Assembly (NCBI GenBank): GCA_963971575.1
Contig: OZ020624.1
Span: 7,870,903-7,934,902, forward strand
Length of the DNA: 64,000 nt
Reading direction: 5' to 3'
From: Liopterus haemorrhoidalis
Taxonomy: Eukaryota; Arthropoda; Insecta; Coleoptera; Dytiscidae
A program made the translations under genes and the position numbers. Within the stretch, counting starts at the first letter, position 1; every line of letters starts with the position of its first letter. Below the pieces are notes generated by a model. That model saw only the letters and a program-made list of their open reading frames with translations, was not told where the DNA came from and did not search any database. Positions 1 through 32,346 of the stretch are shown one piece after another.

Positions 1-22752
<22,752 letters not shown>

Positions 22753-22904
22753 ATTTCAATAATGACTTGTTGTGATATATACATATATTGTTTTGTTTGA
22801 AAAGTGATTTAAGAGATTATTTATATTGTTATTTTTGTTTAAATATAATCGTTGCATTTTAATTATTAACTTATTTATTTTTTTACATAAATCAGAATAT
22901 AGAG

Positions 22905-22951
22905 CAGTGTTTCTCAAACTTTTTCAGACTACCGCCCATTTTAGAGCATAT
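22905..22951. mobile_element. Left end of an outer hAT element
   Basis: CAGTGTTTCTCAAACTTTTT is the classic start of many hAT elements. The following 47 bases are interrupted by the next nested element. The matching right end was not found in the window, so this copy is truncated or was broken by later insertions. Confidence 0.5.
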
Positions 22952-23459
22952 ATTCCCCTCAGGGACGTAGCCAGGGGCATTTGCCCACCCCCCCAGGATA
23001 GTTTACCTTATATAAAATATAATTTAGGTTGTTAGAAGTTTTTTCCACCGGAGGTGAAGAAAATTTATAAATTTACTGGACTTTTATTATTTAATATACT
23101 ACAAAAGACCTTGGGTTGGCAACCTGCGGCTCCGGAGCCGCATGCGGCTCTTTAAGAAAATTTTGTGGCTCTTTGAAAATTGGCTGGTTTTTATTTTAAT
23201 ATAATCTATTTTTTAATTTTCAGCTTTCTGCCTGTACTATACAGGTTTTGTATTTTGCAGAATGTATTACGGTGCAATTCACGCCCGGTAATTCCCCGAG
23301 TTACTGCATATTCCCTTTTAGAAGAAGTTATTTGTTTCGAAAAAAAGTTACCTATCTGTATTTGTGAATGATTTACGTGCAAAAACATTTTTACATTTTA
23401 TTAATTTACAAAAACATGTTATTAATGCAATTTTTTTTGCACATACTATTGTTAACATG

Positions 23460-23945
23460 AAAGAAGCTTTTCGAGATAGATTTAAAAAGTTAAATATAAA
23501 GCTACACTAGATTTTTTGACAAAACCAATTGAAGTAGATATGTAGCAATTACATTTATCACCTTCAATTAGTGGATTTGAAATCCAAAGGTTTATGGAAT
23601 TATATATTCTTAAAACTTAATTCTGAACTGGAAACTTTAGAAAGAAAAAAGTGAATTTTATCTTCCCAGAATAAGTGGACCGAAATTCGCAATCTCCAAA
23701 ATGTAGATAAAGTTCTTTTCGAAGCTTGGAACCGTCTTCCAGAATCATTCAATCTTTTAAAAAATTATGGTTTTGGGCTACTGACAATTTTCGGATCCAC
23801 ATATTACTGTAAGCAAATCTTTTCACATATGAAATTAATAAAGAGTCAGTTAAGAAGTAATCTTACTGACCTGAAACCCTGAGTGCTGCCTTAAGTTAAA
23901 GATTACTGAATATTCACCAAATATTGAAGTCTTATAGAACACTAT
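23460..23945 (+). pseudogene. hAT transposase C-terminal remnant
   Basis: The pieces in shifting frames read KEAFRDRFKKLNIK and LTKPIEVDM, then LPESFNLLKNYG, IFGSTYYCKQIFSHMKLIKS and QLRSNLTDL, then LKITEYSPNIEVL. The order matches the C-terminal dimerisation domain of ZBED/hAT transposases (FGSTYxCExxFSxMKxIKSxxRSxLTD). Several frameshifts and stops make it non-functional. Confidence 0.75.
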
Positions 23946-24076
23946 ACAGGAGCAATCGTCCCATTAAAAAAATTATTATATTGTAATATACTGGCAACTA
24001 CAATAGGTATCACAAACTAAATGTATAGGTAAGTAAATATTAATTTATTGTAATACTTGATTATTTTAAAACAAAT

Positions 24077-27050
24077 TGTTACGGGCTATCCTAGCCGAAA
24101 CACAGCGCTTTAAAATCTAGTTAAACGATAACCTACCTTCGTACGGAAAACTTATTCTAAGCTTATAAAAGGATACAGTATGGGGTAATTTTGTGCAAAA
24201 CCAACTGAATAGGTCCTGTCAACCCACTTAGAGGACAGCATTTATGACAACAAGCACCGCATCTGCTTCCGAATGCAAAAACATACTAGAGATGTCACTT
24301 AATTTGAGGTTAATTGTTTTTGACATTTCTATTTAACCTGTTTTGGGATATATACGTCGTGGAAACCTGGAAAGTACAACAGTTAGCGTGCGGAATATGT
24401 TTGAATGATACACCTACCTTATATAAAAAAAAAAAAAGAACAAGAAATTATAATCCTCAATAGTAAATAAATTTCTGGGGATATTTGGTCGTAATAACGT
24501 AACTAGACGTATTTCTGCACTGACGATGCGCGAGTGGTAAACCCGGTAGAGGGGTGAGGAAAAAAAGGTTATAAAACAGATGGGAAGCCGCGTTTTGTCT
24601 CTCTTAAACTTACGAACAGTGGTGTTATCAGAAAAATTTGACCAGAAAGAAAAACTAACGGCACGTGCAGTGAAACTTCCATGTATAAGCCTAGAGGAAA
24701 TTGAAGGCAACACGGAATTCGTTTTTGCGGAGACTGCTTGGCGTTATACTGTCTTCGTAGGGAAGACACGGAGATATCCGGATGAGAATTTTCTTTTCTG
24801 ATCAAAAGTTCGGAGTTTAAGAAAACCATTTAAGCCACCGACCACGAGGTAAGGTATCACCTTTCTTTTATTTCCGCACGCGAAACTGTTGTATGGTCTC
24901 CAGTTTCACTAATTGTATTTTTAACTGTTATTCATACAGTGGCGGTACGATAGAGGCAAAAAATTTGCACAGTTGTGCCTATTTGAGAGTATATATCGGC
25001 TGGAGGAATAATTTCTGAAGTTATCCGAGTATTCAACCGGTCGCAAAGGAATAAGCATCTTGTAGCGGAACCTTAAAACTACATCACCGTCCAGAGAGTA
25101 CATAACCTACTTATTGTATCTAGCCGTGGAAACAGGGAGATTGTTTTTGTCTGCAACTCAGATGAGTACTAATTTATGATATTTGTTTGATGATTTGTAA
25201 CAAAAATATCTTTATGAGTGTGGCGTATCGGACCTCCGGGTTGTGTTGAGGCGTAATACGTCCCCGTATAGATGTTTTTGGATACACACTGATAATTTTG
25301 GCCATTTTTATGAATGTGTATGTATTGTACTTGTATTTTGAGTTGAGTGAGCACATGGTGCCACCCCTATTGTGAAGCATATATTTTCTACGTCCTAAGG
25401 CCCTAAGCTACAATAAGTTGGACGCGCTGAATCGTGTTGGGGCGCGTAGTTAGTCAGAGCAGTCTCGCTCAGGGTTGAATTAGTTTATTTAATTGTAGAT
25501 TCAGTCTGTCCGTAAGTCAACATTTTTTTTATCCCCTTGATAACTCGAGGTTGTGAATTAGTTCTCAAACACATGGGTTTAACCCCTCTCTGTGAATATT
25601 CCCTGGCCGGGTATTCGTGTTAACGGCTTTTTCACGTTATCAAGGGTCGGTCTTTGTATTTGATTTGGGTGGATTAACGTTAGCTTCAGTCGGGCAGAAC
25701 CTCAGCCACAAGCATTTCTTTTTTTTTATCATCATCGGCCAGGCCTCACCTAATTTTTCAGTAATTTAGTTGTTTGTTTAAAGTTATATTTCCGTAGAGC
25801 CGTGTGGGGTTGGGTGGTACGTTAACTTTTTTTTTATCTCGTTAGAGATTTTTTTGTGTTAACGTACTACGGGTTTTCAAGGGATTTGAGAGGATTTTGA
25901 GAGTCAGTCTCTTGGCCTCCTTGGATATTTTATCACCGCGACTTCGAGGCCACTAGACTGGCTGGGTTTTCATTAAAGTTAAGGCGAGCTAGAAGTATAG
26001 TAAAAATTTAAATCGGGTTTTGAACAAGCGCTGGCTTTCCGATTCTAAAATTCTTCCGGATTTTTCCTAACGGTATTGCCAACCGGAATACCGTTACCAT
26101 TTTTCAACGTAATTAATCACTGTGGTATAATATTCCTGTGCAAAACTTCACGCAGCCCTAGGGCAGTTGTAGCATAAGTAATCCAATCACATGTTACTGG
26201 GTATTTATACCGCAGCACAAGTAATTCAGTTGTTAGTTTAAATTGTAATTAATTACCGGTTAAGGATTCAGTTGTTTAATTTCCTTTGGCCACTCGTGAG
26301 TACTTAGTTTCTAAAATTTTGGATTTAACTTAGATATTTTGCTCGTAGATTAAATAATTTATTTTTTTTTGTATTAACTTTGTCGTACTCCGAGCTAAAA
26401 AGGGAATATTTAACTAGTCATTGATCTTGTAATTATTAATATTTTGGTTATAAAATTTTGCTTATTGAGTATTCGCTGTGCGAATAATAATATTTATTTT
26501 GTTTATAGATTTTGCGTATTGAGTATTCATTTAGTGAATAATTTATTTTGTTTATAGATTTTGCGTATTGAGTATTCATTTAGTGAATAATTTACTTTGT
26601 TTATAGATTTTGCGTATTGAATATTCGTTTAACGAATATTAGTTATTCTGTTATTACCATTTGTTAGTTACTGATTTTTTTGTTAATAAATTTAGTTATT
26701 GAGAATTTTGGTGTTTCTATTACGAGAACTCTATTCCTTCCCCTGGGGTTTTATTTTTCTTCCAGAATTTAGGGCAATAGAAGCGAAGTGACTGGCGCCG
26801 TATAAATTTTAGGCCGCACATCGACATTGATAATTACAGGACCACCCTGCATAGTCAAATCTACCTCTAGACTGGGCTGGCGGCCTTCTACCTTGCCCTG
26901 GACAGCTGATAGCCACTGGAGTCACTTCACAGTGGTTACGGAATTCATATTTTTCCCCATTTAGGTTTTTAGCGACCGATCAGAGAGCTGAGCGGACGCT
27001 GGCGTATGCCAACTATATAACGCTGGAGTCTGGCCGTAATATACGTTATA
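24077..27050 (+). repeat. 5' LTR (~2.97 kb)
   Basis: It starts TGTTACGGGCTATCC and ends ATACGTTATA, so it has TG...TA instead of TG...CA ends. A long LTR is uncommon for insect gypsy elements. It holds several small open frames that are identical in the other LTR and have no known domain, and a series of stem-loop repeats near its 3' end. Confidence 0.96.
26455..26640 (+). repeat. Tandem stem-loop repeats in the 5' LTR
   Basis: About four units of ~50 bp contain TATAGATTTTGCGTATTGAG, followed by ATTCATTTAGTGAAT or a compensated variant (ATTCGCTGTGCGAAT, ATTCGTTTAACGAAT). The arms change together in two units. The same block is in the 3' LTR at about 34724-34909. Confidence 0.8.
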
Positions 27051-27056
27051 TATTTC

Positions 27057-27073
27057 TGGCGCCCAACGTGGGG
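27057..27073 (+). promoter_or_regulatory. Primer binding site, tRNA-Lys
   Basis: TGGCGCCCAACGTGGGG lies six bases after the 5' LTR. It is complementary to the 3' end (with CCA) of insect tRNA-Lys(CTT) as I know it, the primer also used by Drosophila gypsy. Confidence 0.9.
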
Positions 27074-27804
27074 CTCGACGGAAAAGAAGACCGTTGCTTG
27101 CTAAAAAGAATTTTACACTACGATTGGGTTAATAAAATTGTGTTATACTTATTTCAAACTTAATTCCTGTGCCCCTAGACCCATTCCTTAAGAGTTCTCA
27201 TAATAAGAAATTTAGTTAGATTATTTTTTTTGTGATATTGTGTTGGATTACTTTTGCTATACTGTGTTGTATTGTTGTGTTTTAACACATACTCGATATT
27301 GGATGACCTATTGTACGTATTGGTCGCATTTTGGCGATTTAGTCTCTAACGGATTAAAGAGCAAACAAGTTACTGTTTTTGAGTTGTTTATAACGTTGAG
27401 TAGAGGACTCTAAGGTACCTCCCGGTGAAAATTGGTGTTGCATTGTTGGCAACAGTTGTATTGAAATTGTAATTGCAACAATTGTTTGTTGAATTATCTT
27501 TGGAGACGGACCGGCGTTGGTTCGGCCGTCCATTGGTTTTACGTCTGTAGAGACGTTAGTGTTGGTAAGCCGGTTTAGGGCAAGCCATTGAAAAATTCAC
27601 ACGGGATTCGCTTAGCGGAAATTTAGTTTCCTCATACTTACGGTATTACGTTTATACCGAGCTGGTTAAACCAGGATATCACTCGACGGTTAGAGTATTG
27701 AAGAAAGACAGTAGACTTGGAGTTGTGCAATAGTAAGTCCCAGTATAGGGAAGTAGTAGAACGTAACCAAGGATCGTGTTTGTGTTGGACGCTGTATTTG
27801 CATC
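27074..27804 (+). other. Untranslated leader of the gypsy element
   Basis: This is ~730 bp between the primer site and gag without a long open frame. Packaging or translation signals may lie here but cannot be read from sequence. Confidence 0.6.
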
Positions 27805-29181
27805 ATGTCGTTGCCTACTAAATTTCGGGTTGAACACCTAGCACCAGCGGAATTAGAATATGAAACCGCGGTCTACGGACTACAGGACAGCGACGGCGAG
27901 GACGCTCATTTACGACGGGAATTGCTGCAAAACATGATGTCGCTCGTGAAATCAGGAACGTCTTTTCGACTTCCTAAGTACCCTTTCACCTTCGAAACGG
28001 ATCAAACTGGCGTGGAAAATACCCTTCGGGAACTTACAGCGGTAATTGAAGCATTCTCAGGAGACCGGAGGACTCGTGATTTCCAAAGGATCTCGAGTCG
28101 CGTTGCACATTGTGGTACGCGAATCGGCCGTATGGCCGCATTATCAGCGGAAAACAAGTCGATACAGTCGCGGTTATTAGTACGTCTCGTAACCATCTGG
28201 ACGACGATAAATCGTAAGACGCGCGCGCGAAGAATTACCTCAACTCCTAAGAGAACGATTATCGGGGACCTCGATGCCTCTAGGGCCGACCTCAGTCCAT
28301 CAGAGGAGAGCTCGCTCGAGACCGAAGAGGAAGAAACCCCACCAGTTAAGCCGTGGCGAACCAAGAGTATCCCGCCAGCTCAATGGAACTTAAAGTTCAG
28401 CGGAGATCAAAAGGAGATGTCGTTGAGTGCATTCCTAGAGCGCGTGGAAGAATTGCGCAGCGCACGGAACGTATCGAGACAACAACTATTCGCCTCAGCA
28501 TTGGATCTGTTCACTGGCAAGGCATTGATATGGTACCGAGCACAACGCCAGAACTTCTTAGATTGGCACGACCTCGTGCATCAATTACGTACCGTCTTCG
28601 TACCAATCGATTACGACGACCAGCTGTACGATGAGATCCGCGCCCGCCGGCAAGGAGTCGACGAGTCAATTGACATCTATTTAGCGATCATGGAGTCGTT
28701 GTTCAAAAGATTGAGCACACCTTTGCCTGAGATAAGTAAGTTGAAGATCGTTGTCCGCAACCTTCACGCCCGATACAAAGATGGGATGTTTCTGTTGGAC
28801 GAAGTGGAATCTGTACGTCGCCTCCTGGAAGTATGCCGCCGTATAGAACGAGCACACACCAACTGGCAGCCAGCTAGCATCACGACCCCGAGGAATCGGA
28901 CGCCGTTAGAACCGGATTTGGCCTATGTGGCCGGGAGTTCCCGAGGAACACAACACCCGCAATCAGCGGAGTTACAAGAAATACGACCACAAGGCCGGAT
29001 TCTCACGTGTTTTAACTGCCAAGAACCGGGACATCGAGCGGCAGCGTGCCCACAACGCCCAATCAGGAAGTGCTATACGTGTCATACTCCAGGCGTAACG
29101 AAGTACACATGTCCTAGATGCAATCCAAGAGGGTCCAGTGGCCCGAAGCAGAATCCGGGAAAAGAACAGCGTGGCGGATAA
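27805..29181 (+). CDS. gag: Gag protein of the gypsy element
   Basis: The 458-residue frame starts at ATG 27805 (CATC before ATG) and ends at TAA. The middle part (about residues 195-350: WNLKFSGDQ, LSAFLERVEELRSARNVS, ALIWYRAQRQNF, VPIDYDDQLYDEIRARRQG) is the usual retrotransposon gag capsid region. Two zinc knuckles follow: CFNCQEPGHRAAAC (about residue 402) is a perfect CCHC. The second, CYTCHTPGVTKYTC, has Val in place of His. The end overlaps pol by 64 bases. It forms the particle that packages the RNA. Confidence 0.93.
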   Translation: MSLPTKFRVEHLAPAELEYETAVYGLQDSDGEDAHLRRELLQNMMSLVKSGTSFRLPKYPFTFETDQTGVENTLRELTAVIEAFSGDRRTRDFQRISSRVAHCGTRIGRMAALSAENKSIQSRLLVRLVTIWTTINRKTRARRITSTPKRTIIGDLDASRADLSPSEESSLETEEEETPPVKPWRTKSIPPAQWNLKFSGDQKEMSLSAFLERVEELRSARNVSRQQLFASALDLFTGKALIWYRAQRQNFLDWHDLVHQLRTVFVPIDYDDQLYDEIRARRQGVDESIDIYLAIMESLFKRLSTPLPEISKLKIVVRNLHARYKDGMFLLDEVESVRRLLEVCRRIERAHTNWQPASITTPRNRTPLEPDLAYVAGSSRGTQHPQSAELQEIRPQGRILTCFNCQEPGHRAAACPQRPIRKCYTCHTPGVTKYTCPRCNPRGSSGPKQNPGKEQRGG

Positions 29182-32100
29182 ACGATCGGTCTCCGTCCGA
29201 CGCAACCTCTATAAACCCGATTTTGGATTACATAATAGCTAACGCCCGGAGCGACGAGCGACCTTATCTAGAAATTGAGATCTTAGGTTACAGAATTTTA
29301 GGATTGTTAGACAGCGGAGCAACCCGAACCGTTCTTGGGAAACGCGGTTGGGCTTTATTGCAGAATGCTGGTTTCCATTTAGATAAAACGAAACATATTT
29401 CCTCATGTACGGTCGCCAGTGGGCACCGTCTGGAAATAGCTGGTGTTGTCCAGTTACCATGTACGATAGAAGGACACACCGCATGGATAGAAGCCATAGT
29501 GGTGCCTGAGATGGCACACACCTTAATATTGGGGGTTGATTTCTTCCGGCAGTTTGGAATTGTGCCAGACCTGCGCAGCGGCAGATGGCATTTTAGCCGA
29601 TTAGAAGATACGGCCAGGATAGACCTGAGCGCCCTGGAAATGCCCGAAATGAGGATGAACGAGGATCAACGTGGAAGAATTGATGAACTGGTTTCTAAAC
29701 ACTTCAATAGTATGAAGAAAGGTATAGGCTGTACGGACCAAATTGAACATCAGATCAGCTTGCTGGATCCGCACCAACCGCCGATTAAACAACGCTACTA
29801 TCCGGTCTCTCCGGCGATACAGCGAGAAATTGACAGGCAAGTCACCGAGATGGCAGAAGAAGGTGTTATCGAACGATCGAATTCGGATTGGTCGTCGCCG
29901 GTGCTGATGGTGAAGAAAAAGGATCAATCTTGGCGCTTCTGCGTCGACTTCCGCAAGGTAAACGCTGTCACTAGGCGCGACGCCTATCCACTACCTTACA
30001 TCACGAGCATCTTAGACAGATTGAAGAACGCGAGGTACATCTCCAGCCTGGACATAAAGTCAGCGTATTGGAACATCCCGTTAACTGAGAGTTCAAAGAA
30101 GTATACCGCATTCACAGTGCCCGGAAGGGGTTTATGGCAGTTTAAGAGGTTAGCGTTCGGACTACACAGTGCTCCCGCCACGTTTCAGAAATTAATAGAT
30201 ACCGTATTAGGACCCGAGTTAGAACCGCACGTGTTCAAATATCTCGACGACATCATCATAATCGCGGATAACTTTGAGAAACACCTGGAAATTTTAGGAG
30301 AAGTATTGAAAAGATTGCTAGACGCTGGTTTCACGCTGAACAAAGACAAATGTGCGTTTGTAGTACCAGAACTGAAGTACCTAGGCTACGTGGTGAACCA
30401 AGGTGGACTGGCCGTCGACCCGGATAAGGTCTCGGCCATGCTGAAAATCCCACAACCCACCACCGCAGTCGAAGTACGCAGAATGCTGGGCGTTGCTGGT
30501 TGGTACAAACGTTTCATACCTACATATTCAGACATTTGTGCGCCACTCAATCGGCTAACCCGAAAGGGCATCCGATTTCAATGGGACGACGCATGTAAGC
30601 AATCGTGGAACCGCATCAAACAACACCTGATCACCGCTCCGATCCTATGCTGTCCGGACTTTTCACTACCATTCATAATACAGACCGACGCCTCTGGATA
30701 CGGACTTGGTGCCGTGCTCTCGCAAAACACCCCTGAAGGCGAGAAGGTAGTATGCTACCTCAGCAAATCGCTAACGCGATTAGAACGGGCGTACACCACC
30801 ACGGAGAGGGAGTGTCTGGCTGTGTTATGGGCAGTAGAGAAATTACGTCCGTACATCGAAGGATCGCACTTTACAGTGATCACGGATCATCACAGCTTGT
30901 GCTGGCTTCATAACCTAAAGGATCCGTGTGGACGACTAGCGAGATGGGCTCTGAGACTACAACAATTCGACTTTAAAATTATCCACCGTAAGGGGAGAGA
31001 TCACCATGTACCCGACGCCTTGAGCCGAGGAGTACCAGTACTCGACAGTGTTACTGCCGACGTCAACACCGAAGGACAACCCCCTTGTGCGTGGTACACA
31101 AAGATGTGTCGGAAAGTCGAAGAAAACCCTCGCAAGTTTCCGGCATGGCGCCTGGAAGAAGGTAAATTGTACCACTACTACCGGCATCCTAATCCCGGCC
31201 TGTTAACCGAAGCGGAGAATTGGAAACGCGTGATTCCTCGTCCGGAGCGTAAAGAGATACTTCAACGGATGCATGACGCACCGACCTCAGGACACTTAGG
31301 CGTTTATAAAACGTATTGTCGACTAATACAACATTATTATTGGCCGTTCATGAGAGCGGACGTAGTCCGCTATATACATCGCTGTACCACTTGTTTGGAA
31401 AGTAAAGTAGAGAGAAAACCGCCAGTCGGATTGATGATGCCGCGGCGAGTCGTAGAGCGCCCATGGCAGCAGATAAGCGTGGATATCGTAGGTCCGATGA
31501 CCAGATCAACCTCTGGGTATCAATATATCTTCACAGTGATAGATGTGTTTAGTAAGTTCGTGTTGACTTTCCCTATGCGGAAGGCCACCGCGCCCAGCAT
31601 TGTTAAACTGCTAGAGAATGGAGTGTTTCTGCTGTTTGGAAGCCCCGAGTCAATATTATTGGACAACGGAACGCAATTCCGAAGTAAGGAGTTCCGTCGT
31701 TTGGCTGCGACGTATAACGTGCGCCTCCGATACAACGCTAACTATCATGCGCAAGCGAATGTGGTCGAACGAGTACACTCGACGTTGAAGCAAGGAATAC
31801 GATCCTACCTCGACCAAGACCAGCGGAAGTGGGAAGATAACCTGCAGAAGGTATCTTGTGCGATACGAACGTCCGTCCATGAAAGCACTAGAATGACACC
31901 GTATTTTGTCAACTTTGGAAGGGAGATTGGATTTCCAGAAGAATGTGTGGACAGGGTTCCAGAGGAAATGGAGACACCCAGTAATAAGGAAGAACGTCAG
32001 AAGGTATTTCGGGAGATATACACCCAGGTGCGGGAACGCCTGAAAAGGTCTTCAGAAAATAGTAAACGGCGTTATGATTTGAGACGTCGAGACATCCAGT

Positions 32101-32318
32101 ACGCGATAGGCGACCGTGTGTGGAGACGGAATTACATACTCTCCAATGCGGCGAAACATGTTAGCGCTGCTTTGGCACCGAAGTACGTCGGACCATTTTG
32201 GATAAAAAGAAAATTGTCACCATGGACTTATGAACTTAATAGAGAGGATGGAAAATCCTGTGGCGTATGGCACGCCAAGGATCTAAGGGGCCATCCAGAA
32301 GACACGGAGTCAGAGTGA
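29118..32318 (+). CDS. pol: Pol polyprotein (protease, RT, RNase H, integrase)
   Basis: The frame is -1 relative to gag and open for 1,066 codons from the ATG at 29118; true entry is probably by frameshift near 29157. Domains in order: protease with LLDSGATRTVLG (about residue 65); reverse transcriptase with VDFRKVNAVTRRDAYPLP and YLDD (about residue 375); RNase H with QTDASGYGLGAVLSQ, TTERECLAVLW and TDHHSLCWL (about 520-595); integrase zinc part HLGVYKTYCRLIQHYYWP with CTTC; integrase core D (SVDIVGP), D (LLDNGTQF) and E (NVVERVHSTLK) (about 790-882); and a GPY/F-type C-terminal module (APKYVGPFWIKRK). The domain order is Ty3/gypsy. It appears intact. Confidence 0.96.
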   Translation: MQSKRVQWPEAESGKRTAWRINDRSPSDATSINPILDYIIANARSDERPYLEIEILGYRILGLLDSGATRTVLGKRGWALLQNAGFHLDKTKHISSCTVASGHRLEIAGVVQLPCTIEGHTAWIEAIVVPEMAHTLILGVDFFRQFGIVPDLRSGRWHFSRLEDTARIDLSALEMPEMRMNEDQRGRIDELVSKHFNSMKKGIGCTDQIEHQISLLDPHQPPIKQRYYPVSPAIQREIDRQVTEMAEEGVIERSNSDWSSPVLMVKKKDQSWRFCVDFRKVNAVTRRDAYPLPYITSILDRLKNARYISSLDIKSAYWNIPLTESSKKYTAFTVPGRGLWQFKRLAFGLHSAPATFQKLIDTVLGPELEPHVFKYLDDIIIIADNFEKHLEILGEVLKRLLDAGFTLNKDKCAFVVPELKYLGYVVNQGGLAVDPDKVSAMLKIPQPTTAVEVRRMLGVAGWYKRFIPTYSDICAPLNRLTRKGIRFQWDDACKQSWNRIKQHLITAPILCCPDFSLPFIIQTDASGYGLGAVLSQNTPEGEKVVCYLSKSLTRLERAYTTTERECLAVLWAVEKLRPYIEGSHFTVITDHHSLCWLHNLKDPCGRLARWALRLQQFDFKIIHRKGRDHHVPDALSRGVPVLDSVTADVNTEGQPPCAWYTKMCRKVEENPRKFPAWRLEEGKLYHYYRHPNPGLLTEAENWKRVIPRPERKEILQRMHDAPTSGHLGVYKTYCRLIQHYYWPFMRADVVRYIHRCTTCLESKVERKPPVGLMMPRRVVERPWQQISVDIVGPMTRSTSGYQYIFTVIDVFSKFVLTFPMRKATAPSIVKLLENGVFLLFGSPESILLDNGTQFRSKEFRRLAATYNVRLRYNANYHAQANVVERVHSTLKQGIRSYLDQDQRKWEDNLQKVSCAIRTSVHESTRMTPYFVNFGREIGFPEECVDRVPEEMETPSNKEERQKVFREIYTQVRERLKRSSENSKRRYDLRRRDIQYAIGDRVWRRNYILSNAAKHVSAALAPKYVGPFWIKRKLSPWTYELNREDGKSCGVWHAKDLRGHPEDTESE
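29157..29163 (+). promoter_or_regulatory. Probable -1 ribosomal frameshift heptamer
   Basis: G GGA AAA lies in the gag frame exactly as X XXY YYZ, in the 64-base overlap, 15 bases before the gag stop. Slipping back one base at this point enters the pol frame. The following GC-rich sequence could fold, but I did not compute a structure. Confidence 0.65.
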
Positions 32319-32335
32319 CTCCGTCTCTTTTAAGC

Positions 32336-32345
32336 AAAGGGGGAG
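32336..32345 (+). promoter_or_regulatory. Polypurine tract
   Basis: AAAGGGGGAG lies directly before the 3' LTR, the standard position for plus-strand priming. Confidence 0.85.
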
Positions 32346-32346
32346 T

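Noticed and set aside
24580..24801. 73-codon open frame in the LTR (also at 32849-33070)
   Set aside because: It is identical in both LTRs only because the LTRs are identical; no domain, and several overlapping frames exist on the other strand.
32319..32346. Third gypsy gene (envelope)
   Set aside because: Only 28 bases separate pol from the 3' LTR, so there is no room for one.
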